From Spartobacteria bacterium (GTDB lineage Bacteria; Verrucomicrobiota; Verrucomicrobiia; Chthoniobacterales; UBA10450): a stretch of 5,668 bases of DNA. Location: positions 874-6,541 of the forward strand of contig DMCG01000211.1 of assembly GCA_003445855.1 (NCBI GenBank), in the 5' to 3' direction. Under the pieces are notes generated by a model. The model saw only the letters and a list, made by a program, of their open reading frames with translations. It had not been told where the DNA came from and did not search any database. Position numbers and translations under genes: made by a program. Of this stretch, positions 1 through 5,668 are shown in pieces; position 1 is the stretch's first letter, and each line of letters starts with the position of its first letter.

Positions 1-1
1 G

Positions 2-46
2 AATTGGAGTGGCCAAAATTGGAGCGGCCAAAATTGGAGTGGCGAT
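2..46 (+). repeat. 15-bp tandem repeat, three copies, coding for NWSG(Q/D)
   Basis: Three adjacent 15-bp units start at 2, 17 and 32. The first two differ by one base (agt/agc, both Ser) and the third differs in its last codon (gat for caa). The array touches the window edge, so more copies may lie upstream. The units are in frame with the peptidoglycan-binding protein and lengthen its N-terminal or linker region. Confidence 0.85.
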
Positions 47-460
47 TGGCGGCATCATCATCGATTCTCCGGTAACCAATTCATCTTCAGCGGTGGATTT
101 GGTTTTCCGTTCTCCTACGGATATCCCTATTACGGTTACTATCCGTACGATTATTACGGCTACGGCTACGGTTATGGCCCCTACGGGTCCTACTCCCCCT
201 ACGGATACGATTATTATGGCGGGTCCGATTACGGTTACGGCTACGGCGATCAAGGATACGGCTACGGAGATCAAGGATACGGCTACAGCAATCGTTACCG
301 CGGAGGATCTTCGGTGGTGGAGCTGCAGCGCCGGCTGGCTCGGGCGGGCTACTACCATGGTGCTATTGATGGAATCATGGGACCCGCAACGCGACGCGCG
401 TTGCGCGCGTACGAACGCACCCACAATCAGCGCGGGTACGGCATGACCGATCGCTACTAG
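2..460 (+). CDS. Tyr/Gly-rich repeat protein with C-terminal peptidoglycan-binding domain (5' partial)
   Basis: The frame is open from the left edge to a TAG at 458-460, giving 152 residues with no start in the window. Residues 1-15 are three tandem pentapeptides (NWSGQ, NWSGQ, NWSGD). Residues about 38-100 are low-complexity and dominated by Tyr and Gly (YGYGYGPYG, YGYGDQG repeats). Residues 103-142 match a PG_binding_1 domain: the helix VVELQRRLARAGYY, the diagnostic DGIMGPATRRALRAYE, then a short basic tail. Such domains hold secreted enzymes or structural proteins on peptidoglycan, so this is probably an exported envelope protein whose signal peptide is upstream of the window. No catalytic domain is visible. 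An overlapping +1-frame ORF from 9 to 446 is a shadow: it turns the recognisable domain into Thr/Ile-rich nonsense. Domain call is firm; function beyond wall binding is inference. Confidence 0.85.
   Translation, partial: NWSGQNWSGQNWSGDWRHHHRFSGNQFIFSGGFGFPFSYGYPYYGYYPYDYYGYGYGYGPYGSYSPYGYDYYGGSDYGYGYGDQGYGYGDQGYGYSNRYRGGSSVVELQRRLARAGYYHGAIDGIMGPATRRALRAYERTHNQRGYGMTDRY
236..292 (+). repeat. 21-bp coding repeat (YGYGDQG), two full copies plus a partial
   Basis: Units at 236-256 and 257-277 encode YGYGDQG, and 278-292 encodes the degenerate YGYSN. The copies are almost identical at DNA level, with a silent ggc/gga change and one other base difference. They form the end of the Tyr/Gly-rich linker just before the peptidoglycan-binding domain. 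Slippage or unequal crossover could change linker length between strains. Confidence 0.8.
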
Positions 461-493
461 TTTCTGGCGACAATTGAAGTCGGCTGATTCCGC

Positions 494-508
494 GATCGAT
501 TGTCGATC
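494..508 (+). other. Small hairpin after the peptidoglycan-binding gene
   Basis: A perfect 6-bp inverted repeat (gatcga / tcgatc) with a 3-base loop is followed by TTT. It lies between the stop codon at 460 and the stronger hairpin at 521-561. It could be an accessory stem in the 3' untranslated region, but six AT-containing pairs can arise by chance. Confidence 0.3.
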
Positions 509-520
509 TTTCGGTTGGTT

Positions 521-570
521 GGCCGGCGGGCTCGAAGGGTGAAAGGGAGGGCCCGCCGGTCGCTTTTATT
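521..570 (+). terminator. Rho-independent-type terminator between convergent genes
   Basis: A perfect 9-bp GC-rich stem (ccggcgggc at 523-531, gcccgccgg at 551-559) can be extended by a G-U and a G-C pair to 521-561. The loop is 19 bases and mostly purine. TTTTATT follows at 564-570, so it works best for rightward transcription from the peptidoglycan-binding gene. The T-run overlaps the stop codon of the leftward gene, whose own transcripts would also read through the stem, but there is no T-run on that side. The loop is longer than usual and the T-run is short. Confidence 0.65.
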
Positions 571-1306
571 GCGATGGAGCGTTTAGCAGAACGTTGTTTT
601 GGTGAAATTCGATCGCGCCCATCTTAGCGACTAATTTGCGCTCCCGCTCAACCGCGGACCAGAGATCGGCAAAAATGAAATCCATGAACTGCATGATCTC
701 TGGACGAATGGGGAGCCGGCCAATGCTGCCACCTTTATTCGATGCGGCTATTTTGCCTTCCTTGAGATTGATTGCGTAGAGAGAGCCGCTGTAGAGCGAC
801 AAGCCAAAAAGCGAACGTTCGGCGGTGATGGCAACTTTGCCCTCACCAAATCCAATGATGGCGCGCTTAAAATCGAGCAGCGGCTTGTTTAAGGAAGACT
901 GCTTACTCTTAAGGGCAGACGCGAAATAGGCGTTCACCTGCTCCTCTGTGAACTGAAGCTGCGCCGGCCGGTGATAAGTAATTGCGTTCTCCAGTTCGAG
1001 GCTGATCTGGGAAGGCAATAAGATGGCCTTTACCGGCGGCGGAACATCTGGCGGCAGGACCATTTGGATCACCGCCGCCGTGGCACAGGCACCGAGGATA
1101 AATTTGGAAATCCTAAAAAAGAAAAGCCGAATTTTCACCCGCGTCGGATCAAACATGTTTCGAACACGACGCTGAGTCTCCTTCAGACCTTCCCGTGGCG
1201 CCTTCAGCGTCGTGGCGGTGCGATCGAGACGCGCGCCACAACTATGACAATAAATGCGTTCCGCCTCATTTTCGTGCCCGCACTCGGAACAAATTAATTT
1301 GGTCAT
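566..1306 (-). CDS. Membrane-anchored zinc ribbon protein with exported domain of unknown function
   Basis: The product has 246 residues. The N-terminus is a compact zinc ribbon: C6-x2-C9 and C20-x2-C23 in the pattern CSECGHENE...YCHSCGARL. A basic stretch (about 35-65) leads to one membrane segment at about 66-84 (ISKFILGACATAAVIQMVL), followed by a Pro-rich turn (PPDVPPP). The basic residues before the helix suggest the ribbon is cytoplasmic and residues 90-246 are outside the membrane. The outer part contains LQFTEEQVNAYFASAL, which recalls proteins with a 'TEEQLNA' helix such as YpmS-like and LmeA-like families, but I cannot assign it. The start ATG overlaps the stop of the FmdB-like gene by 4 bp (ATGA), implying translational coupling. 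A purine-rich AAAGAAAGAA lies about 8 bases upstream. No function is claimed. Confidence 0.85.
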   Translation of the reverse strand: MTKLICSECGHENEAERIYCHSCGARLDRTATTLKAPREGLKETQRRVRNMFDPTRVKIRLFFFRISKFILGACATAAVIQMVLPPDVPPPVKAILLPSQISLELENAITYHRPAQLQFTEEQVNAYFASALKSKQSSLNKPLLDFKRAIIGFGEGKVAITAERSLFGLSLYSGSLYAINLKEGKIAASNKGGSIGRLPIRPEIMQFMDFIFADLWSAVERERKLVAKMGAIEFHQNNVLLNAPSQ

Positions 1307-1656
1307 GCGCTTGGTTCTTTCTTTGGCGTGCTCGTTTTTGTCAATGCTGCGGGCGAAGTCTTCGGGGCCGTCTCCGCGGCCGCAGTTGATTTTTCTGCGG
1401 CGGCGCCGGCGGTCGACGCCGAATCCTTTTTCGCCGCTTCCTTGTACGAGTTACTTCGATAATCAGTTGCGTAGAAACCAGAACCTTTGAAGATCAGACC
1501 CGCCCCCGTGCCAAGAAGGCGCTTTACTTTTCCGTGTCCCCATCTGGGCAGCCGGCAAAGCTCTTTCGGGCACTCGCGAAACGGCTTGTCGCGCATGGAT
1601 TGAAACGCCTCAAAAGTTTGGTCGCATTTCGCGCAGGAATACTCGTACGTGGGCAT
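1303..1656 (-). CDS. FmdB-family zinc ribbon protein
   Basis: The product has 117 residues from the ATG at 1656. That start gives MPTYEYSCAKC, the hallmark N-terminus of FmdB/CxxC_CXXC_SSSS regulatory-type proteins; the frame extends upstream to 1713, but the extra 19 residues are unlike the family and are rejected. Zinc ligands are C8-x2-C11 and C29-x4-C34; the second pair is wider than the common CxxC. Residues 45-65 hold the conserved KVKRLLGTGAGLIFKGSGFYATDY segment. The tail from about 75 is low-complexity Ala/Lys/Thr/Ser. The family is widespread and often called a putative regulatory protein, but its biochemical role is not established. It is first in a two-gene leftward unit with the membrane zinc ribbon gene. 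No clear Shine-Dalgarno site precedes it. Confidence 0.88.
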   Translation of the reverse strand: MPTYEYSCAKCDQTFEAFQSMRDKPFRECPKELCRLPRWGHGKVKRLLGTGAGLIFKGSGFYATDYRSNSYKEAAKKDSASTAGAAAEKSTAAAETAPKTSPAALTKTSTPKKEPSA

Positions 1657-1729
1657 GGCGACGAAAATCAACAGCTGAAGGACGGTCGGAAGTGTGCATG
1701 AAAGCAAGCACAATTCAAGCCGAGTCGGC

Positions 1730-1775
1730 CCGCCAACATGGAGCTTCTTGGCTGAATGAGCGAGCTCCGTGGCGG
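1730..1775. promoter_or_regulatory. Imperfect inverted repeat in the divergent intergenic region
   Basis: The arms are ccgcca (1730-1735) plus ggagct (1740-1745), and agctcc (1763-1768) plus tggcgg (1770-1775). This makes two perfect 6-bp blocks separated by a 4/1-base bulge, around a 17-base loop. It lies between the FmdB-like gene (leftward) and the L,D-transpeptidase gene (rightward), just upstream of the proposed rightward promoter. It could be an operator, a transcript stem in a leftward leader, or chance. I found no convincing promoter for the leftward genes; the best hexamer on that strand is TTGAAT at 1718-1713, with a poor -10. Confidence 0.35.
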
Positions 1776-1784
1776 CCCGCTTTC

Positions 1785-1813
1785 TTGACTTTGCCCGAGT
1801 GCAACGCTACAGA
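1785..1813 (+). promoter_or_regulatory. Candidate sigma70-type promoter for the L,D-transpeptidase gene
   Basis: TTGACT at 1785-1790 matches five of six bases of the -35 consensus. After an ideal 17-bp spacer comes TACAGA at 1808-1813, which matches only three of six -10 bases. Transcription would begin near 1820 and leave a leader of about 15 bases before the ATG at 1835. This placement is downstream of the alternative GTG at 1769, which supports the shorter protein. Confidence 0.4.
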
Positions 1814-1834
1814 CTTTCTCACGCAAAATCTCAT

Positions 1835-2449
1835 ATGTTTCGATCGTTTTACCGGCCTTTTCTAGCTTCATTTGTCGTCGCGGGCGCCCTCTTTAATGCA
1901 GGTTGCGAGGTGGAGGATCCGCGCTTCGCCGCCCAAACCCAATATTTAGGAGGGATTTACGGCACCGCGCCGACGGCCGGCGCTCCGCAGGACACCGTCT
2001 CTTACTGGGACGGCGATGGAATTGGAGGCAAACCGTCGGTGAAGATCAGTCTCGGAGAGCAGCGCGCCTATTTTTACAAGAGCGGACTGTTGGTCGGCAT
2101 TTCCCAACTTTCCACCGGCCGTGAAGGACTGAACACGCGCGCCGGTCATTTTTCGATCATTCAAAAGGATATTAATCACGTCTCGAGCGAGTTTGGCGAT
2201 TACGTCGATTCTGCCGGCAACGTCGTTGTGCCGAATATCGATGTGAACAAGGATCCAAAGCCGCCAGGCACGCATTTCAAGGGCGCGCCGATGCCTTATT
2301 TTATGCGCATTGTTGGCGGAGTGGGGATGCACGCGGGTTATTTGCCGGGTTATCCCGCTTCGCACGGCTGCATCCGCATGCCTGAGTTCATGGCGGAAAA
2401 CTTTTTCAAATCCGTTTCCAGCGGAACGCCGGTCACCATCACCAACTAA
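1835..2449 (+). CDS. L,D-transpeptidase (YkuD domain), probable lipoprotein
   Basis: The product has 204 residues from the ATG at 1835. This family makes 3-3 cross-links in peptidoglycan or attaches proteins to it, using an active-site cysteine in the periplasm. The catalytic signature is clear: H166 in GVGMHAGY, then S176-H177-G178-C179-I-R in the SHGCIRMP motif. The YkuD domain begins near KPSVKISLGEQRAYFYKSGLLVG and ends at TPVTITN. The N-terminus is MFRSFYRPFLASFVVAGALFNAGC, a basic stretch and hydrophobic core ending at C24, which reads as a lipoprotein signal, although Asn at -3 is unusual for a lipobox. The frame also opens at a GTG at 1769, but that adds 22 residues ahead of a good signal peptide and lies upstream of the candidate promoter. 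No clear Shine-Dalgarno site is present. It precedes mfd on the same strand by 76 bp. Confidence 0.92.
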   Translation: MFRSFYRPFLASFVVAGALFNAGCEVEDPRFAAQTQYLGGIYGTAPTAGAPQDTVSYWDGDGIGGKPSVKISLGEQRAYFYKSGLLVGISQLSTGREGLNTRAGHFSIIQKDINHVSSEFGDYVDSAGNVVVPNIDVNKDPKPPGTHFKGAPMPYFMRIVGGVGMHAGYLPGYPASHGCIRMPEFMAENFFKSVSSGTPVTITN

Positions 2450-2509
2450 TTTCGCCCGCGCCCTGGGCCGACCATCGCTGCCTCGGACTTTTTGAATTTC
2501 GAGAACTTT

Positions 2510-2526
2510 CGGCGAAACATTCGCCG
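2510..2526 (+). promoter_or_regulatory. Perfect hairpin abutting the mfd start codon
   Basis: cggcgaa (2510-2516) and ttcgccg (2520-2526) form a perfect 7-bp stem with a 3-base loop (aca). The last paired base is the G of the proposed GTG start of mfd. If transcribed from the L,D-transpeptidase side, the stem would occupy the position of the ribosome binding site. It could lower initiation or act as a weak end signal, but no T-run follows. The rest of the 76-bp gap (2450-2525) holds no strong promoter; TTGAAT at 2492-2497 with AAACAT 17 bases later is the best and is poor. Confidence 0.45.
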
Positions 2527-5500
2527 TGGAAAAATCTCGCGATCTCCTGACACTTGTCGCTGATTCCGAGCCGGTCGCGCGCAAACTGCGCGAGATCGAG
2601 AGCGGGAAACGCCCGGTTTGCTTCTCGCACGTCGTGGCGTCAGCGCAGCCATTTCTCATCGCTTCGCTCGCACGCAAGATCGACAAGACGATTTGGGTCT
2701 TCTGCCCGAGCGTTCACTCGCAAGAATTGCTGCACGAAAGTTTGCTCAACTGGCGTCCCAACGCGCTTTTCCTGCCGGAAGCAGAATTCGCCGCGGTCGA
2801 AAACATTTTGCCGGACCCGGAGATCGCGGCCGAACGTCTCGCGCTGTTTTCTCTGATCGAGCGCGATGCGGGGCCGCACGTTATCGTCGCGACCCGCGCC
2901 AGCTTCGATCAAGCCGCGCCCAAACCTGGCGCTCTCGCCTCCGCTTCCATTCAACTTCGACGCGGAAGAGCGCAAAAGATGGAAAGCATTCTTGAGCAGC
3001 TCGCTGACGCCGGTTACGAGCGCGTTCCTCAAGTAACGACGCGCGGTCACTTCGCCGTTCGCGGGGGGATTGTCGATCTTTACTCGTGGCAGGCGACGCT
3101 GCCGGTGCGGGTTGAATTCTTTGGCGATGAAATCGAATCCCTGCGCGAGTTCGATATCGATACTCAAACCTCGGTTCGCGATCTAAACTCTGTCGAGATT
3201 CTGGTTGGAGCGGCGGACGATCAAAACGGCGCGGTGCGCGATTACGTCGCCCGCGATCATCTCAAGATCGACATCGAGCCCGCGGAAACATCCGACGCGC
3301 ACATTCATATCAGCGAAAGTTGGATTGAAAGCGGTCCCGAAGATTTCAGCGGCGCGTTTCAGGATTGCGAAGTCGGAGAGTTCGCGATCGGCGATCTCAT
3401 GCTGGTGGAAGCAAAACGCGCGCAGTTTGTCGCGCGGTTGAGAGAATGGCGAGCGACCAAGGCAAGGATCGTCATCTATTTTCAGACCGAAGGCGAGATC
3501 GAGCGTTTTCGCGAGATCATGGGCGAGAAAGCCGCGCTCGATGATGTCGATCTTGTCGAAGGCACTCTTGCACGCGGATTTTGTTTTCCCGCTGCCAATC
3601 TTGTCGTGCTTTCGGCCGCGGAATTATTCGGGCGGTTCGCCGCACATGGCCGCCGGCGCTTGCGACGCGCCGAGCGCCATCGTGCGCAAATCGATTTCAG
3701 CGAATTGACCGAAGGCGATCTCGTTGTTCACCTCGAGCATGGCGTTGGACGTTTCCTGGGTCTTCAAAGATTGTCTGTAGGGCAGGCGCCTCGCCTGCCG
3801 GACGCTGATGCGCTTGCCCTACAAAACCGAGAACAAGAAGTCCTCGTCCTCGAGTTTGCCGACGAAGCGAAACTTTACGTGCCGCTCGAGCAGGCTTATC
3901 TCGTTTCGCGCTACGTCGGTGTCGGGAAAAAATCGCCGGCGCTCAGTTCGCTCGGAGACGCGAAGTGGGCGCGCGCGAAGAAAAACGCCGCCGCGTCCAT
4001 TTTCGATTACGCCGGCAAAATGCTCGCCGTGCAAGCCGAGCGCGAAACGCATCCCGGCCATCCATTCAGTCCTGATACGAAGTGGCAGACCGAGTTTGAG
4101 CATTCTTTTCCTTTTCGTGAAACGCCCGACCAAATGAAAGCAATCATCGACACGAAGATCGACATGGAGAAGCCGCGGCCGATGGACCGTCTGATTTGCG
4201 GCGATGTCGGCTTCGGCAAAACCGAGGTCGCCATTCGCGCCGCGTTCAAGGCGGTCATGGACGGCAAACAAGTGGCGGTACTCGCGCCGACAACCGTTCT
4301 CGCCCAACAACATTTCGAAGTCTTTCGCCAGCGCATGCTCGACTATCCGGTGCGGATCGAAATGCTCAGCCGGTTCCGCTCGCAAAGCGAACAAAAGAAG
4401 ATTCTCGATCTTTTGCGCAAAGGCGGCGTCGATATCGTCATCGGCACGCATCGGCTCATCTCCGGCGACGTCGTGTTCAAAGATCTCGGGCTGGTCGTGA
4501 TCGACGAGGAGCAGCGCTTTGGCGTTTTGCACAAGGAAAAATTCAAAGAGCTGTTCAAACTTGTCGGTGTTCTGACCCTTTCGGCGACGCCAATTCCGCG
4601 CACGCTCTACCTTTCTCTGGTTGGCGTGAAAGACATGTCGACGATTGAGACGGCGCCGCTCAATCGGCTGCCGGTGGAAACGGTGGTCTGCGGTTACGAC
4701 GAACGAATTATTCGCGACGCGATCAAGCGCGAACTCGAGCGGCAGGGTCAGGTTTTCTTTTTGCACAACCGCGTGCAAACCATCGAGCGGATGCGCGATC
4801 GCATTGTCGATCTTTGCCCGGAAGCGCGGGTTGAGATCGGCCATGGCCAGATGGACGCGGACGAGCTGGAAGCGGTGATGGGGCGTTTTGTCGCCGGCAA
4901 GATCGACGTGCTGGTTTGCACGACGATTATCGAAAGCGGTCTCGATATTCCCAACGCCAATACGATCATCATCGACCGCGCGGACCGGTTTGGCCTGGCC
5001 GATCTTTATCAATTGCGCGGCCGCGTCGGCCGGGCCGAGCACAAGGCCTACGCTTATCTGCTGTTGCCGCGCGAGATCATGACAATTGGCGCCGCCCGCA
5101 AGCGGATCAACGCGATCAAGCAATACAGCTCGTTAGGCGCGGGATTCCGGATCGCGATGCGCGACCTGGAGATTCGCGGCGCGGGCAGTATTCTTGGCAC
5201 AGCGCAAAGCGGCCACATCATGGCCGTCGGTTTCGATCTCTACTGCCAGTTGCTCAAGCAGGCCGTGGCACAACGCAAAGGCGAAAAATTGCGGCTCCGG
5301 CTCGATGTCGATCTTCGCCTGGATTTCGTGGCGACGAATGAAGCGGAATTCGTTCACCTCGGGCCCAAGACACGCGTGCCGGCATTTATCCCTACCAGTT
5401 TTATCGGCGAAGCCACGTTACGCATTCAGGCTTACCGTCGCATCGCGGAAATAACGACGCGCGACCAAGCGGAGCGCCTGAAGCGCGATTGGCGCGACCG

Positions 5501-5668
5501 CTTTGGCCAATTCCCGCCCGCAGTTGACAATTTGTTCCTTCTCACCGAAATCAAGCTCGCTGCCGCCGAGGCCGGCATCAGTCGCGTGGAAGTGCGCGAG
5601 GGCAAATTAATGCTGACGCGGCGCGGGGATTTTATACTTGTCGGTGGCAAATTTCCCCGTTTAGTAGC
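2526..5668 (+). CDS. mfd: Transcription-repair coupling factor Mfd (3' partial)
   Basis: Mfd removes RNA polymerase stalled at DNA lesions and recruits UvrA for nucleotide excision repair. The frame is open from GTG 2526 to the window edge, 1047 codons; the family usually has about 1100-1200, so only the extreme C-terminus is missing. Domains in order: UvrB-homology region (about 1-330, with RGHFAVRGGIVDLYSW at 173-188); RNA-polymerase-interaction domain (about 396-465, GDLVVHLEHGVGRFLG); RecG-like translocase with Walker A GDVGFGKTE (559-567), DEEQ (660-663), SATP (686-689), TTIIESGLDIP (799-809) and QLRGRVGR (829-836); TRG motif region GAGFRIAMRDLEIRGAGS (871-888); and part of the C-terminal domain. 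All motifs are intact. GTG 2526 is chosen because an in-frame stop lies at 2493 and the next in-frame ATG is near 2979, inside the first domain. An in-frame 48-bp palindrome adds about 16 residues at 418-433. Confidence 0.96.
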   Translation, partial: MEKSRDLLTLVADSEPVARKLREIESGKRPVCFSHVVASAQPFLIASLARKIDKTIWVFCPSVHSQELLHESLLNWRPNALFLPEAEFAAVENILPDPEIAAERLALFSLIERDAGPHVIVATRASFDQAAPKPGALASASIQLRRGRAQKMESILEQLADAGYERVPQVTTRGHFAVRGGIVDLYSWQATLPVRVEFFGDEIESLREFDIDTQTSVRDLNSVEILVGAADDQNGAVRDYVARDHLKIDIEPAETSDAHIHISESWIESGPEDFSGAFQDCEVGEFAIGDLMLVEAKRAQFVARLREWRATKARIVIYFQTEGEIERFREIMGEKAALDDVDLVEGTLARGFCFPAANLVVLSAAELFGRFAAHGRRRLRRAERHRAQIDFSELTEGDLVVHLEHGVGRFLGLQRLSVGQAPRLPDADALALQNREQEVLVLEFADEAKLYVPLEQAYLVSRYVGVGKKSPALSSLGDAKWARAKKNAAASIFDYAGKMLAVQAERETHPGHPFSPDTKWQTEFEHSFPFRETPDQMKAIIDTKIDMEKPRPMDRLICGDVGFGKTEVAIRAAFKAVMDGKQVAVLAPTTVLAQQHFEVFRQRMLDYPVRIEMLSRFRSQSEQKKILDLLRKGGVDIVIGTHRLISGDVVFKDLGLVVIDEEQRFGVLHKEKFKELFKLVGVLTLSATPIPRTLYLSLVGVKDMSTIETAPLNRLPVETVVCGYDERIIRDAIKRELERQGQVFFLHNRVQTIERMRDRIVDLCPEARVEIGHGQMDADELEAVMGRFVAGKIDVLVCTTIIESGLDIPNANTIIIDRADRFGLADLYQLRGRVGRAEHKAYAYLLLPREIMTIGAARKRINAIKQYSSLGAGFRIAMRDLEIRGAGSILGTAQSGHIMAVGFDLYCQLLKQAVAQRKGEKLRLRLDVDLRLDFVATNEAEFVHLGPKTRVPAFIPTSFIGEATLRIQAYRRIAEITTRDQAERLKRDWRDRFGQFPPAVDNLFLLTEIKLAAAEAGISRVEVREGKLMLTRRGDFILVGGKFPRLV
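3776..3823. repeat. 48-bp palindromic element inserted in frame within mfd
   Basis: The ends are perfect 9-bp inverted repeats: tgtagggca at 3776-3784 and tgccctaca at 3815-3823. Inside, ggcaggcg (3781-3788) and cgcctgcc (3792-3799) form a perfect 8-bp hairpin with a 3-base loop, and cgc-tgat-gcg at 3803-3812 can form a small second stem. The length, 48 bp, equals 16 codons. It encodes VGQAPRLPDADALALQ, which falls where other Mfd proteins have only a short turn between two strands of the polymerase-interaction domain. No target-site duplication is obvious. The structure fits a REP- or MITE-like mobile palindrome; only one copy is in this window. Confidence 0.7.

Noticed and set aside
9..446. 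A 145-codon plus-strand ORF starting MAKIGAAKIG.
   Set aside because: It is a one-base-shifted reading of the peptidoglycan-binding gene; the repeats appear as Thr/Ile-rich low complexity and the conserved domain is lost.
1657..1713. Longer start for the FmdB-like gene.
   Set aside because: The 19 added residues are hydrophobic and absent from the family, whose members begin at MPxYEY.
1769..1834. GTG start giving a 226-residue L,D-transpeptidase.
   Set aside because: It places 22 residues ahead of a good lipoprotein signal and lies upstream of the best candidate promoter.
1946..2686. A 246-codon open frame on the minus strand opposite the L,D-transpeptidase.
   Set aside because: It covers the opposite strand of the clear SHGC-containing gene and the start of mfd, and its product looks like no known domain.
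2640..3167. A 175-codon minus-strand ORF opposite the first part of mfd.
   Set aside because: The plus strand reads continuously as the UvrB-homology region of Mfd, and the antisense product shows no domain.
3776..3823. The palindrome as a transcription terminator or a CRISPR repeat.
   Set aside because: There is no T-run after the stem, it lies inside an open coding frame that continues for another 1800 bases, and there is only one copy.
3069..4815. The string attgtcgatctt occurs near 499, 3069 and 4803 and might be a dispersed repeat.
   Set aside because: Two copies encode Ile-Val-Asp-Leu in ordinary Mfd motifs and the flanks do not match, so chance and codon preference explain it.
3819..5123. 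A 434-codon open frame on the minus strand opposite mfd.
   Set aside because: It lies wholly antisense to intact Mfd motifs, its translation is His/Arg/Asp-rich without a recognisable domain, and such frames are common opposite GC-rich genes. Its stop codon is supplied by the inserted palindrome, so its end is accidental.

Overview
The window looks like chromosomal DNA from an uncultured or soil-type Gram-negative bacterium, most likely Verrucomicrobiota. That placement is an inference from three things: moderately high GC with few clear Shine-Dalgarno sites, the style of the L,D-transpeptidase lipoprotein, and a short GTAGGGCAGGCG-type palindrome that I associate from memory with that phylum. 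It is not proven by the sequence.

Layout, left to right. (1) 2-460, plus strand: the 3' end of a gene for a Tyr/Gly-rich, repeat-containing protein ending in a peptidoglycan-binding domain. Its start lies outside the window. (2) 461-565: a convergent intergenic gap with a strong GC-rich hairpin followed by a short T-run, a likely terminator. (3) 566-1656, minus strand: two overlapping genes (ATGA overlap). The promoter-proximal one is an FmdB-family zinc ribbon protein; the second is a membrane-anchored zinc ribbon protein with an exported domain of unknown function. (4) 1657-1834: a divergent intergenic region with an imperfect inverted repeat and a plausible sigma70-type promoter facing right. 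(5) 1835-2449, plus strand: an L,D-transpeptidase (YkuD fold) lipoprotein. (6) 2526 to the right edge, plus strand: mfd, the transcription-repair coupling factor, open for 1047 codons and cut by the window end just short of its expected C-terminus.

The first gene and the L,D-transpeptidase both point to cell-wall work. The zinc ribbon pair has no assigned role, and mfd is a housekeeping DNA-repair gene. No phage, CRISPR, tRNA, rRNA or complete transposon was seen.

The most notable signal is inside mfd. A 48-bp palindromic element (3776-3823), bounded by perfect 9-bp inverted repeats and containing a perfect 8-bp hairpin, sits in frame in the RNA-polymerase-interaction domain. It adds about 16 residues that the Mfd family normally lacks. 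It resembles a REP/MITE-like palindrome that has become protein-coding, analogous in principle to the Rickettsia palindromic elements.
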